Positions 1-8,430 of a stretch of 64,000 bases of DNA are shown piece by piece. The stretch spans positions 342,593-406,592 of the forward strand of contig NZ_LAIJ01000002.1 of NCBI RefSeq assembly GCF_001449115.1, given 5' to 3'. Each line of letters opens with the position of its first letter. Positions within the stretch are counted from its first letter, which is position 1. A program made the position numbers and the translations under genes. Below the pieces are notes generated by a model. That model made no database searches. It had not been told where the DNA came from and worked only from the letters and a program-made list of their open reading frames with translations. The stretch comes from Occallatibacter gabretensis. GTDB lineage: Bacteria > Acidobacteriota > Terriglobia > Terriglobales > Acidobacteriaceae.

Positions 1-165
1 CGGGTCATCGGCCTTTGACTGGACCTGTACATGCGCTGAAGCCTGTGGAGCGCCTGAACCCACTTGCGCTTCTCCATGCGGAACTACTAAGACCCCAGCG
101 AGCACGAGAAATGCCATGCGCAGACTGCTGATCATGTTAAGAACTCGGATTATCGTGGCATTCAT
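1..165 (-). CDS. Secreted protein, N-terminal part only (runs off the window)
   Basis: Fifty-five codons are open from an ATG at 165 to the window edge. The start has an AAGGAA-type ribosome binding site about eight bases upstream. The N-terminus has a long hydrophobic core (residues about 14-30, SLRMAFLVLAGVLVVP) followed by a polar Gln/Ser/Ala-rich stretch with a likely signal-peptidase site near GEAQ. The gene begins 29 bases after the sigma factor stop codon, so the two are probably cotranscribed. The visible part carries no family signature, so no function is assigned. Confidence 0.55.
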   Translation of the reverse strand, partial: MNATIIRVLNMISSLRMAFLVLAGVLVVPHGEAQVGSGAPQASAHVQVQSKADDP

Positions 166-194
166 GTCCTACGTTCCTTCCGAGCGACTGCCAG

Positions 195-887
195 TTACAC
201 GAACGCGAGAATCGGTGCCTTGGTGCCAATCAATTTGGCCGGAAGTTCCCGCGCGCCGCTAAAAGCGCTTGGACGTTGAGCCAGCGGCACCATTCTGACG
301 GTGAGTTCCTTCCTTGCACGAAGTAGGCGAGACTTCGTAGCGGCGACACTCAAGCCAGCTATGCCTGCAATTTCGCTTACCGAAAAATCCCCTGACTGAC
401 GAATCTCTGTCACACCACGCAAGACGGGCGGGAGCCCTCGAATGGCTCGCTTTAGTCGCAGTGAGAGTTGAGCTTTCGCCACGATGCTCTCAGGACTCGG
501 CGAACCGTCTGAAAATTGAAAGCATTCTCCGCTCTCACCTCGCGTGAATTCTTGAAGCGACTGGGCGTGGCAAGACTTCCTCTTCCGAAGAAGCATGAGC
601 GCACAATTCACAGAGATCCGTGTGAACCAAGTCGAAAACTTGGCACGACCATCGAAGCCCTCTAAATGGCGATACCCTTTGAGCATCGCTTCCTGAAGAA
701 TGTCCTCAGTGTCTTCGTGGTTTCTAACGATTCGGTGAATGATCCGTGTCGCCATACCGGAGTGGCGACGGCAAAGTTCTCCGTATGCAGATCCGTCACC
801 GATCTTCGCCCGAATGACCAGCTTTTCGTCCCGGAGCAAGCTGAGTGAGTCTTGCTGGTCAGCTACGCAAATGAATGCACTTCGCAT
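195..887 (-). CDS. ECF-type RNA polymerase sigma factor
   Basis: The protein directs RNA polymerase to a specific promoter set. The 230-residue product has a sigma region 2 (about residues 30-95, with NHEDTEDILQEAMLKGYRHL and the FSTWFTRI motif) and a region 4 helix-turn-helix (about 150-200, VSEIAGIAGLSVAATKSRLLRAR). A longer reading from 1004 would overlap the upstream gene. The ATG at 887 is preferred because AAGGAG lies about seven bases before it. No anti-sigma gene is recognisable nearby, although the truncated secreted protein just downstream could be a partner. Its position at the end of the cargo operon suggests control of cargo or of the unseen genes to the left, which is inference. 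Confidence 0.85.
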   Translation of the reverse strand: MRSAFICVADQQDSLSLLRDEKLVIRAKIGDGSAYGELCRRHSGMATRIIHRIVRNHEDTEDILQEAMLKGYRHLEGFDGRAKFSTWFTRISVNCALMLLRKRKSCHAQSLQEFTRGESGECFQFSDGSPSPESIVAKAQLSLRLKRAIRGLPPVLRGVTEIRQSGDFSVSEIAGIAGLSVAATKSRLLRARKELTVRMVPLAQRPSAFSGARELPAKLIGTKAPILAFV

Positions 888-960
888 AAATGTCTCCTTT
901 TTCAATACGATCGGTTCATCTAGCACGTTAGGAACGCCTGGGCATCCACCGCAATCGCCT

Positions 961-2076
961 TCAATGATGTTTCCATCGAAGCAATTCATCCAAGGGGCCT
1001 GCAATATCCCTAAGCATCGAGTCCATCACTGCATCAACCTCGGTTGATCTGATAAGGGCAGCGCTTTGCCCCGACCACATGGGCAGCAAAGATTCATCCC
1101 GAGCTCTGTCGGCGGCGATCGACAGATTGCGAATCAGATGGCGCTGCAGTGGATATGGCAGGATTTCCGCGTGATCTGCATTAAGCTCGTCCATTAACTC
1201 ATTTTTGATCGCGCGGGCGAGCCGACCGGTAAATCCCCGAGTGAGGCCAGTGACCGCTGCCTTACCGCTCAGGAGTGTCTTCCGGTGAAGGTCACTCGCC
1301 CCGGAAGCCTCACAGGCCAGGAACACGGTTCCGACTTGCACTGCTTCGGCCCCAAGAGCAAACGCCGCGATGACGCCCCTGGCATCCGCTATTCCGCCAG
1401 CCGCGATTACCGGAATATTCACAGCGTCCACAACCTGCGGGACCAGAGACATGGTGCCCATCAGCGAATCTTCTGCTTTCCGTATGAACGATCCGCGATG
1501 TCCGCCCGCCTCGAAGCCAGACGCGACAACAACGTCGACTCCTGCATCAGCCAATACCTTGGCTTCGTCCACGGTGGTGGCGGTCCCCATCATGATGATG
1601 CCAAGCCGTCTGCATTCATCAAGAACTTCTTTCGGCGGCAAACCGTAAATGAAGCTGAAAGCCGGAACTTTGGCGTCTATCAGGACACGCACCTGGTCCT
1701 CAAAGCGAAGTGGCTCATATGCAGCGTAGGAAGGTGCAGTTGCACCCACGCGATCCAGGTGATGAGATATGTGGGAGAGCGCCTTCTGGAAGGCTCCTGC
1801 CCCCGAGGACACGGCGGCGGCGTCCTCCATAGATATCCAGAGGTTTATAGCGAATGGCTTGTTGGTAAGAGAACGAATTTCGTCGATTCGCTCCTGAATG
1901 ATGCGCGGTTCGAGGCTATGTGCTCCAAGCGACCCGAGTCCACCGTAGTTTGAAACCGCGGCTGTGAGTCGCTGGGATGAGAGGCCGCCGAGCGGTCCTT
2001 GAATGATTGGGTATTCAATGCCCAGAGCAGAAGTGACTCTGGTTCGTTTCCACGAGGTTATGCTTCTGTCGTCCAT
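961..2076 (-). CDS. Nitronate monooxygenase-like FMN enzyme
   Basis: This is a member of the 2-nitropropane dioxygenase/nitronate monooxygenase family, which uses FMN in a TIM barrel to oxidise alkyl nitronates; some relatives act as enoyl-ACP reductases. The 371 residues show PIIQGPLGG near the N-terminus, GTATTVDEAKVLADAGVDVVV, the FEAGGHRG loop with the conserved active-site histidine, and the phosphate-binding PVIAAGGIADARGV. Length is typical. The gene is separated by 117 bases from the MmgE/PrpD gene upstream and by 73 bases from the sigma factor downstream, in the same direction. The substrate cannot be read from the sequence, and the nitronate assignment is by family only. Confidence 0.85.
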   Translation of the reverse strand: MDDRSITSWKRTRVTSALGIEYPIIQGPLGGLSSQRLTAAVSNYGGLGSLGAHSLEPRIIQERIDEIRSLTNKPFAINLWISMEDAAAVSSGAGAFQKALSHISHHLDRVGATAPSYAAYEPLRFEDQVRVLIDAKVPAFSFIYGLPPKEVLDECRRLGIIMMGTATTVDEAKVLADAGVDVVVASGFEAGGHRGSFIRKAEDSLMGTMSLVPQVVDAVNIPVIAAGGIADARGVIAAFALGAEAVQVGTVFLACEASGASDLHRKTLLSGKAAVTGLTRGFTGRLARAIKNELMDELNADHAEILPYPLQRHLIRNLSIAADRARDESLLPMWSGQSAALIRSTEVDAVMDSMLRDIAGPLDELLRWKHH

Positions 2077-2193
2077 AGCTTGGCTACCTTGTTGTTTCGG
2101 CCATGCGATTCAAGGCTGCGTCTTGCGGGGGTTGGCGAAAGACGCAGCCTCGCTGTTTGGGTTCAATCGCGGCGACTGCAAGTCGCAGTGGAC

Positions 2194-3660
2194 CTACTGG
2201 ATTCCGGGGTGAGTCTTTGGGAAGACCGCAGTGCGCCGAACCTGGGCAAGAAGTCCAATCAAATGCGAAATTGGGTTCGAGTCAAGCTGTTGAACGGCTT
2301 CTATGATCTTCCCTCGCAACGCTTCATCTGCAAAGGATTCGCTTAGCCAATGGAACTTCGCAACGGTCCGATCCCAGGACATAGGGTTGTCCAAGCCGCC
2401 TTCATAACCAAGATGCTCTTTGACTAGAGTGCGCCCGTCCTTCGTGAAGACTGTGACGCGAGCGGCGAGTTCCTTGGGGAACCGCGCCGTAAGTTCTGCG
2501 TCTGGACAGACTTGTACCCTGGCTACCAACGCCTGTGCATCTGGCGATTGAATTCGCGCGGGGTTGAGTTGCGCCGGTCCTACCTGGCCATCGAGCAACG
2601 CGGCGGAGATGAGGTATTTGAGGTTATAGTCGCCCTGCTCCTTGACCCAAACATGATCTTTTGGTCCGTAGCTTCCTCCACCCGCAAAATCGAAGCCCGC
2701 CTCGAAGATGTCGCAACGCACATGATCAACTTCAGCTCCGGTTAAGCCATAGGTTCGCCTGAGATCCAACGTCGCTTCGCACACCGGCTGGCCGTGTATT
2801 AGGGATGAATATTTCTTCAAGACGGTCTGCGTGATGAATCCAAGCGAAGGGTTTTCCCAATCCACGACGATCGGCTGACCGAACATTTGTTCAAGCCCCT
2901 TTGGGCCTTCAAACAAGCCACTTGGACCTGTGAACCCATGCTTGGCCATTGAGACGGCATACACTGCGCGCATCCCCGTCATTCCCGGTGAAAATCCCTT
3001 CCACTGGGATACGGGTTCAACATGCACACAGGCGAGCGAGATATTGTCGACCGTAGCAATCGAAACTGCATTCGCGATCTGCTCGTCGGACAGCCCGAGC
3101 AGTTTGCCGGTTGCGGCGGCCACAGACATGGCCAGCTGTATGGCATGGTTAAAGCCCTTGGCCATGACCGGGACGGCCGCAGTGAACCTGCAAATGACCT
3201 CATACGCCACCGCCAGCGCAAGCATGAATTCCTCACCCGTCGCGTCTGCCAGTTCGGCCGCCGCCAGGACGGCCCCGAAGCTATCGCTCGGATGACAGAG
3301 GCCACCTGGTGACATGTAGCTATCGAGAAGATCGACATAGCGTACAAGCCCAGAGTTATACAAAGCCGCCTGATCGATGGATGTCTTGCCCCCACCGATG
3401 AGGGTGCACAGACCGGGAGCTCTGAATTCTTCGAACTGTTCGCGCAACGCTATGAAGGGCGGTCCGGGCTGAGCTGCGATTGCGCACCCTAGGCTATCCA
3501 AAATATTACGCTTGTAGAGCGTCCGAATATCTGGCTTCAGCTGTTCCGCTTTCGCTGCAAGTGTGAAAGCTCCAATGCGCTGGACTGCAGAAAGCGAGGC
3601 GGTTTGGGCCGTGTTCGAACTCGCAGCGACTGTAACTTTTTCTTCGACGATGACACTCAT
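2194..3660 (-). CDS. MmgE/PrpD family protein
   Basis: The 488-residue product matches the MmgE/PrpD family, which includes 2-methylcitrate dehydratase, cis-aconitate decarboxylase and many uncharacterised dehydratases. Visible features are the all-helical N-terminal half (LGCAIAAQPGPPF, YNSGLVRYVDLLDSY, CHPSDSFGAVLAAAEL) and the mixed C-terminal half (GPKDHVWVKEQGDYNLKYLI). The motif RYVDLLDSY with the following CHPSD matches the conserved D-x-D/HPSD region of the family. No methylcitrate synthase gene is near, so propionate metabolism is not supported. It is more likely a dehydratase or isomerase of the cargo pathway. The start at 3660 gives a normal family N-terminus. Confidence 0.85.
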   Translation of the reverse strand: MSVIVEEKVTVAASSNTAQTASLSAVQRIGAFTLAAKAEQLKPDIRTLYKRNILDSLGCAIAAQPGPPFIALREQFEEFRAPGLCTLIGGGKTSIDQAALYNSGLVRYVDLLDSYMSPGGLCHPSDSFGAVLAAAELADATGEEFMLALAVAYEVICRFTAAVPVMAKGFNHAIQLAMSVAAATGKLLGLSDEQIANAVSIATVDNISLACVHVEPVSQWKGFSPGMTGMRAVYAVSMAKHGFTGPSGLFEGPKGLEQMFGQPIVVDWENPSLGFITQTVLKKYSSLIHGQPVCEATLDLRRTYGLTGAEVDHVRCDIFEAGFDFAGGGSYGPKDHVWVKEQGDYNLKYLISAALLDGQVGPAQLNPARIQSPDAQALVARVQVCPDAELTARFPKELAARVTVFTKDGRTLVKEHLGYEGGLDNPMSWDRTVAKFHWLSESFADEALRGKIIEAVQQLDSNPISHLIGLLAQVRRTAVFPKTHPGIQ

Positions 3661-3728
3661 AGTCTTCTCCCTTTAAGGCCGACGCTATCCGCATCGGTGT
3701 GTTTGAGAAACATGCAACAACCTAGGCC

Positions 3729-4694
3729 CTAGTTCTGACCTTCCAAGAATCTGCGAAGCAGTACAGCAATCTCATCTGCCTTTGTATCTAGCGCAAAATG
3801 GCCGGCGTCAAGTATGTGGATCTCTGCTTGGGGAACGTCGGTTCGATAGCGTTCGGGTTCGCCTGGATCGAACGACAGATCGTGTTTGCCCCAGAAGACA
3901 AGAAGCCTAGGTTTGGTCTCGCGCATCCACGCTTGCCACTTCGGGTATGCCTGAACGTTGGTGCGGTAGTCGTAGAAAAGGTCGCTCTGAATCTGCGCCT
4001 GCCCGGGAGCATTAAGGAACGCATACTCGTCGGTCCAAAGATCGGGATCATAAAGCGCAGGGTTCGGATCGTCTCCGATATGGCGGGTCTTCGTGGTTGC
4101 AAGTGACAACAGATTCGTGCGCAACACTTCTTCATAAGCTGGCCGATCTGCCCAGAATGCCCTACGTGTTGCCCAGCTTTCTCCAAGGCCTTCGTTGTGC
4201 GCTACTGCGTCCTGAACCACAAGGGCATCCACTCTTTCCGGGTGCTCAAGTGCCATGCGGAATCCTACCGGTCCCCCGTAATCCTGCATATAGAGTGTGT
4301 AGTGCGACAATTTCAATGCTTGCGTGAAGTCGTTCATCACGCTCGCGAGATGGTCAAAGGTATAGGCAAATTGCCTGGGGTCGGGCCAATCGCTGTGGCC
4401 AAAACCGGGGTAGTCAGGTGCGACGAGGTGGTAATTGTCTGCCAGTCTCGTCAGCAAGGGCTGGAACATTCGTGATGACGAAGGAAGTCCATGCAATAGG
4501 AGTAGGGTCGGGGCATTTTTTGGCCCCGCCTCTCGGTACGCGATGGAAAGGCCATCGACCTCTATCGTTCGGTAGGCGATTGGGTACTTCATGGGAAGTT
4601 CCTTTCCTTGCAACTGTGCCGAAACAGATGTAACCGATACCAAGCAGCACACCAGAAGAAACCACGACAACCAGGACCATCTAAGAATGCGCAT
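3729..4694 (-). CDS. Exported alpha/beta hydrolase, haloalkane dehalogenase/epoxide hydrolase-like
   Basis: The 321-residue protein begins with a clear signal peptide (LSWFLLVCCLVSVTSVSAQ), so it should act outside the cytoplasm. The hydrolase core shows the oxyanion region LLLHGLPSSSRMF, then DYPGFGHSD. The nucleophile elbow YMQDYGGP carries Asp rather than Ser, as in haloalkane dehalogenases and epoxide hydrolases. The acid region FWGKHDLSF and the catalytic histidine in DAGHFALD follow. An Asp nucleophile means it works through an ester intermediate on halides, epoxides or similar substrates. Exact specificity is not predictable. It lies 57 bases before the alcohol dehydrogenase stop codon in the same transcription unit. 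Confidence 0.82.
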   Translation of the reverse strand: MRILRWSWLSWFLLVCCLVSVTSVSAQLQGKELPMKYPIAYRTIEVDGLSIAYREAGPKNAPTLLLLHGLPSSSRMFQPLLTRLADNYHLVAPDYPGFGHSDWPDPRQFAYTFDHLASVMNDFTQALKLSHYTLYMQDYGGPVGFRMALEHPERVDALVVQDAVAHNEGLGESWATRRAFWADRPAYEEVLRTNLLSLATTKTRHIGDDPNPALYDPDLWTDEYAFLNAPGQAQIQSDLFYDYRTNVQAYPKWQAWMRETKPRLLVFWGKHDLSFDPGEPERYRTDVPQAEIHILDAGHFALDTKADEIAVLLRRFLEGQN

Positions 4695-4751
4695 CGCGTC
4701 CTCCTACTCGATTCGTGCTGCTGTGCTGCTCCCGCTCTGTTGTCCTTCACG

Positions 4752-5786
4752 TCACATTGTGAGGACAACTCGGAATTGGGCTTTGCCGCTGAGCATGCGC
4801 TCATAGGCTTGCGCGACCTGTTCGAGCGGGTAGGTTTCGATCATTGGTCGAACGCCGCTGAGTTCAGCGAACCGGAGCGTGTCGTCAGAATCCGCTGGAG
4901 TACCCGCAGCCCAACCCTCAACGGATTTACTGCCGCCAATCAACTGGACGGGCGCTATTTCTATGGGATCGAAGGAGACTCCGATAACGACTAGCTTCCC
5001 GTTCGGACCGAGCCCGCTAACCAACTTCGACATTGCCTTTGAGTCGGGTGCCGTGGCGAGAATCGCTTTAGCGCCACCCAACGTCTGGAGCACCTCGGCT
5101 GGATCCGCTACCTTCGAATCGATGTAGACGGTGGCACCAAGCTTTTTCGCCAAGGTCTCATCTTCAGCGCCGCGTCCGATTGCTACGACTTTGAAACCGA
5201 ACTTGTGAGCGAATTGAATACCGAGATGGCCTAGGCCTCCAATCCCCTGAACAGCGACAAGGTCGCCGGGCAGCGCGCCACTATGCCGGAGAGCGTTGTA
5301 GGTCGTTAGACCGGCGCAAAGCAACGGTGCGGCGTCGGTGTCGTTGAGATCATCGGGGATCGATACAAGTGCCTCGATCGGCGCCACCATGTACTGCTGG
5401 TACCCGCCGTCGTAGCTGATACCTGTGATCTGCTGATTCTTGCAATTGCGGAAGTCTCCACGCCTGCATTCCTGGCAAGTGTTGTCGTGGCCGCCATGCC
5501 AACCAACACCCACACGCTGTCCTTTCGTCCATGCGGAAACGCCGGTTCCAACTTCGTCGATGATGCCGGCCACTTCATGTCCCGGGACTCGCGGATACTG
5601 AATTCCAGGCCACTGTCCTTCGACGGTGAGGACATCGCTATGGCAAACACCGCATGCCTGCACTTTGATTCGTACTTGGCCCGCGCTGGGCTCGGGAAGT
5701 TCACGCTCGACAATTTCAAAACCCTTGCCTGGCTTACCGATTTGGGCAACCTTCATTGTCGCTACTGCAATTGCTGTGGATGTCAT
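4752..5786 (-). CDS. Zinc-dependent alcohol dehydrogenase (MDR family)
   Basis: The 344-residue protein is a medium-chain dehydrogenase/reductase, oxidising alcohols or reducing aldehydes with NAD(P). Catalytic zinc ligands are visible as Cys45 in CGVCHSD, His70 in PGHE and Cys157 in LLCAG. The nucleotide-binding motif GIGGLGHLG follows near residue 180. The structural-zinc loop reads HDNTCQECRRGDFRNC: Cys104, Cys107 and Cys115 are present, but position 101, where the first cysteine is expected, is Asp. The start at 5786 is backed by AGGAG. It probably acts on the product of the adjacent hydrolase, which is inference from the operon order. Confidence 0.88.
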   Translation of the reverse strand: MTSTAIAVATMKVAQIGKPGKGFEIVERELPEPSAGQVRIKVQACGVCHSDVLTVEGQWPGIQYPRVPGHEVAGIIDEVGTGVSAWTKGQRVGVGWHGGHDNTCQECRRGDFRNCKNQQITGISYDGGYQQYMVAPIEALVSIPDDLNDTDAAPLLCAGLTTYNALRHSGALPGDLVAVQGIGGLGHLGIQFAHKFGFKVVAIGRGAEDETLAKKLGATVYIDSKVADPAEVLQTLGGAKAILATAPDSKAMSKLVSGLGPNGKLVVIGVSFDPIEIAPVQLIGGSKSVEGWAAGTPADSDDTLRFAELSGVRPMIETYPLEQVAQAYERMLSGKAQFRVVLTM

Positions 5787-5858
5787 AATGTCTCCTAAAC
5801 TTCGGTGAATGTTGAAGTTGCTACTTCTCCTAGTCGACGATGCTTACGAGTTCGGCAC

Positions 5859-6380
5859 CTATGGTGCGTATCGCGTGAATACGTAGTCATGATCTTTAGC
5901 GTTGGCTTCGTGACAAGCAAAGCATGTATTGTGTTGTGCAACATCGGCTGCCTTGCCATTGGTGAACCGGCCAAATCCCCAGCCGCCGGTCGAGGCATAT
6001 CTCTTTGCATCCTTGACCATCACTTGCACCGTCGTAGCATCCCCGGGAACATAGGCCTGCGGCGGGGCGGAGAGATCGGACGGCATCGTGAGCGGCACGT
6101 GTTTCCAAGCGAGTTTCACGAGGACCGTGCCGTTTGGGAATGGGAGCGCATTCGCTCGATAAGCTTTCATTGCTCCTTTGTTTCCGACGATCAATCGCAG
6201 CTCAACAAGAGTGCCTGCCTCGTGGGATGGGGCAACAAACTCCCAGTTCCTGTAGCCGACTGGAACGGTGACCCCGTATATTGGAGAACGCTCGACTTCG
6301 GAACGCTGTGCGCCGACAAGCGTGGCGGAGGCTATCCCAGCGGCGATCGTGAGCGATGAGACCGCAAGTAGATGCTTCAT
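5859..6380 (-). CDS. Cytochrome P460 domain protein, exported
   Basis: The 173-residue product has a signal peptide (residues 1-24) and a C-terminal CFACHEANAKDHDYVFTRY segment. A single CxxCH haem site close to the C-terminus followed by a D-YVFT motif is the hallmark of the cytochrome P460 fold, known for hydroxylamine or NO chemistry in some members. Length fits the family. The start overlaps the stop of the RidA gene by four bases (ATGA), and GAGGAG lies before it, which indicates translational coupling. Its presence in a catabolic operon with a nitronate monooxygenase hints at nitrogen-oxide handling, but many acidobacterial P460 proteins have unknown roles. Confidence 0.82.
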   Translation of the reverse strand: MKHLLAVSSLTIAAGIASATLVGAQRSEVERSPIYGVTVPVGYRNWEFVAPSHEAGTLVELRLIVGNKGAMKAYRANALPFPNGTVLVKLAWKHVPLTMPSDLSAPPQAYVPGDATTVQVMVKDAKRYASTGGWGFGRFTNGKAADVAQHNTCFACHEANAKDHDYVFTRYAP

Positions 6381-6874
6381 ACCGACTCCTCTAAGACTTC
6401 GAAGATTACTTCGAGTTCAATCGGCATGCCCAACGGGAGGCTGGCAACTCCTATCACCATCCGCACTGGAGTCCTCGCGACACCGAAGACGTCGCGAAAG
6501 AGATCGGACACCGCATCCGCGATCCTCGGCTGGTCAACAGAGTTCCCAGAAGTTGCAATAAATACTCCCAGTCGCACGACACGAGCAATTCGATCAAGAG
6601 AACCAAGGTGTTGTTTCGTTGCCGCAAGTGCGCCCAACGCCGCAATGTAGGCGGCATCCCTCCCCGCTTCAACGTCGAGTTCCTTTCCAAGCCGGCCAAG
6701 ATACTTGGGCTTGTGATCGACGACTGGAAGCATTCCACTCAGAAACAATAGGTTGCCGGTCTGTAACACCTCAACGTACGTACCAAATGGAGTCGGTGCG
6801 CCCGGAAGTTCAATTCCAAGATCCTTCAGCCGCTGGTCCGCGCCGCTCTGCAGCAAACCCGGGCCCCCTACCAT
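6377..6874 (-). CDS. RidA (YjgF/YER057c/UK114) family protein
   Basis: RidA-type proteins hydrolyse reactive enamines/imines or act in catabolic pathways on related chemistry. The 165-residue product shows TPFGTYVEVLQTGNLLFLSGMLP, the central NxxLAATKQHLGSLDRIARVVRLGVFIA helix and strand, and PVRMVIGVASLPLGMPIELEVIFEVL at the C-terminus, all typical of the long RidA subgroup. The arginine in RMVIGV corresponds to the conserved substrate-carboxylate region. The ATG at 6874 lies inside the last codons of the SDR gene, overlapping by seven bases, so translation is probably coupled. Confidence 0.85.
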   Translation of the reverse strand: MVGGPGLLQSGADQRLKDLGIELPGAPTPFGTYVEVLQTGNLLFLSGMLPVVDHKPKYLGRLGKELDVEAGRDAAYIAALGALAATKQHLGSLDRIARVVRLGVFIATSGNSVDQPRIADAVSDLFRDVFGVARTPVRMVIGVASLPLGMPIELEVIFEVLEESV

Positions 6875-7590
6875 TTTCCTGAGTGTGCACCGCCGTCCAC
6901 GTGCAGCACCTCCCCAGTGACGTGCCGAGCTTCCGTCAGATAAATGACAGCGTCGGCAACATCTTTTCCGTCCGTAATGGTGCCCATCGGCGAGAGGGAC
7001 TTCATGAAGTCCCTCGGCGTCTTCGTATGAAGAGGAGTGTCGACAACGCCTGGGGCCACCGCATTGAAACGGATGTTGTCCTTGGCGTACTCGCTCGCAA
7101 GGCTAAGAGTAATGGCGTTTAGGCCGCCCTTGGTGATCATCGGTATTGAAGCTGTGACGCCTGCAATCGGATTGTCAGCAAGTGCCGCCGTGATAGTTGT
7201 CACGCTCCCGCCGACACCTTGCGCCAACATCTGCTTGACTGCTAACTGTGTGGTGAAGATGAAGCCTTCCAGGTTCGTAGAGATCAACTTTCGGAAGTCC
7301 TCAACCGTGTAGTCGGTGAAGGGTTTGGTCGAGAAGATGCCTGCATTATTGACCACGTGATCAATTGAACCGAACTTGGCCAAAGCGATCTGCGTGATCT
7401 TTTCTGCAGTGGCCAGCTCCCCGATGTCGCCGTCCACGAGCGCGAGGTGCGGTGAGGCTGCGAATCCCGCACTGCTAATTTGCCGTGAGGTTCCGACTAC
7501 TTGGTAGCCGCGCTCCAGGAACGCATATACGATCGCGGCTCCTATACCTTGCGAGGCTCCTGTAACGATAACTGTCTTTTTGTCTGCCAT
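6868..7590 (-). CDS. Short-chain dehydrogenase/reductase without the catalytic Tyr
   Basis: The 240-residue protein has the Rossmann motif TGASQGIG (residues 10-17) and the structural NNAG motif at 81-84. In the active site the usual YxxxK is replaced by PMITK: Lys154 is kept but position 150 is proline. The usual serine position also reads Thr or Ala. The C-terminal half (FNAVAPGVVDTPLH, GEVLHVDGGAHSG) is otherwise normal. Some SDR groups with a similar ITKGGLNA segment are known to me, so this is probably a natural subfamily rather than decay. Its chemistry may differ from classical alcohol oxidation. AGAGGGA precedes the start at 7590. Confidence 0.85.
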   Translation of the reverse strand: MADKKTVIVTGASQGIGAAIVYAFLERGYQVVGTSRQISSAGFAASPHLALVDGDIGELATAEKITQIALAKFGSIDHVVNNAGIFSTKPFTDYTVEDFRKLISTNLEGFIFTTQLAVKQMLAQGVGGSVTTITAALADNPIAGVTASIPMITKGGLNAITLSLASEYAKDNIRFNAVAPGVVDTPLHTKTPRDFMKSLSPMGTITDGKDVADAVIYLTEARHVTGEVLHVDGGAHSGKW

Positions 7591-7656
7591 TTCAAGTCCC
7601 TCTTTCTTCCGGTGCGTGCTGATGAATTCACTTCAAGGCACTTGCGTGGAGAACGC

Positions 7657-8343
7657 TTAGGCGCTCTGGTTGGGAAACAGGCTGAGAAGCGCCTTTGCGG
7701 CAGCGGTCGAGGAAGCTGGATTTTGGCCTGTTACCAAACGGCCATCCACGATGGCAAAGCTCTGCCAGTCCGGGGCTTTTTCGTAGAGCCCACCTATCCG
7801 CTTCAACTCGTCTTCGACCAGGAACGGAACAACGTGGGTGAGTTGGACGGCTTCTTCTTCACCATTGGTGAAGCCGGTAACGCGTTTACCTTTGATCAGC
7901 AACTCGCCATCGATCGTTACCCGATGAAACACCGCGGGCGAGTGACACACGGCGGCAACCGGCTTTCCGGAGTTATAGAAAGACTCAATCAAGGCGATCG
8001 AAACGGGATTGTCAACAAGATCCCACATTGGTCCATGCCCACCAACGTAAAACACGGTGTCAAATTCTTCGAATTTCACGCTCGCGAGGAGAACCGTCTG
8101 TGAAAGTGCTTTCTGTGCGCTCTTGTCTTCTTTGAAGCGCGACATTGAATCCGTCTGATTTTCAGGCAAATCGCTCTTTGGATCGATAGGCGGCTGACCG
8201 CCTCTCGGTGACGCGAGAGTGAGTTCGACTCCGGCGTCTCTGAAGACGAAGTAAGGAGCTGCAAACTCTTCAAGCCAGAATCCAGTTTTGCGACCGGTAT
8301 CGCCGAGTTGATCGTGGGATGTGATTACCATCAGAATTTTCAT
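7657..8343 (-). CDS. DJ-1/PfpI family protein (Hsp31/YajL-like)
   Basis: The 228-residue protein belongs to the class I glutamine-amidotransferase-like fold. It shows the N-terminal MKILMVITSHDQLGDTGRKTGFWLEE, the TLASPRGG region, and the nucleophile elbow AAVCHSP with the reactive cysteine followed by histidine. Relatives are glyoxalase III-type enzymes, deglycases or chaperones for aldehyde-damaged proteins. The ATG at 8343 is preferred over an upstream ATG at 8511 because GGAGACAGAAG sits just before it and the family normally starts with MKILMV. It is the first gene of the leftward cargo operon. Confidence 0.85.
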   Translation of the reverse strand: MKILMVITSHDQLGDTGRKTGFWLEEFAAPYFVFRDAGVELTLASPRGGQPPIDPKSDLPENQTDSMSRFKEDKSAQKALSQTVLLASVKFEEFDTVFYVGGHGPMWDLVDNPVSIALIESFYNSGKPVAAVCHSPAVFHRVTIDGELLIKGKRVTGFTNGEEEAVQLTHVVPFLVEDELKRIGGLYEKAPDWQSFAIVDGRLVTGQNPASSTAAAKALLSLFPNQSA

Positions 8344-8430
8344 CTTCTGTCTCCGAGAAATCTCTTGCCAGCCGAGTGTGTCGATTGGCATGACCCGATA
8401 TGACCAGAAGGATGGAGCCGGAACAATTGG

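Noticed and set aside
2194..3660. A 2-methylcitrate dehydratase of the propionate pathway
   Set aside because: No prpB or prpC genes are adjacent, and the family contains many other functions.
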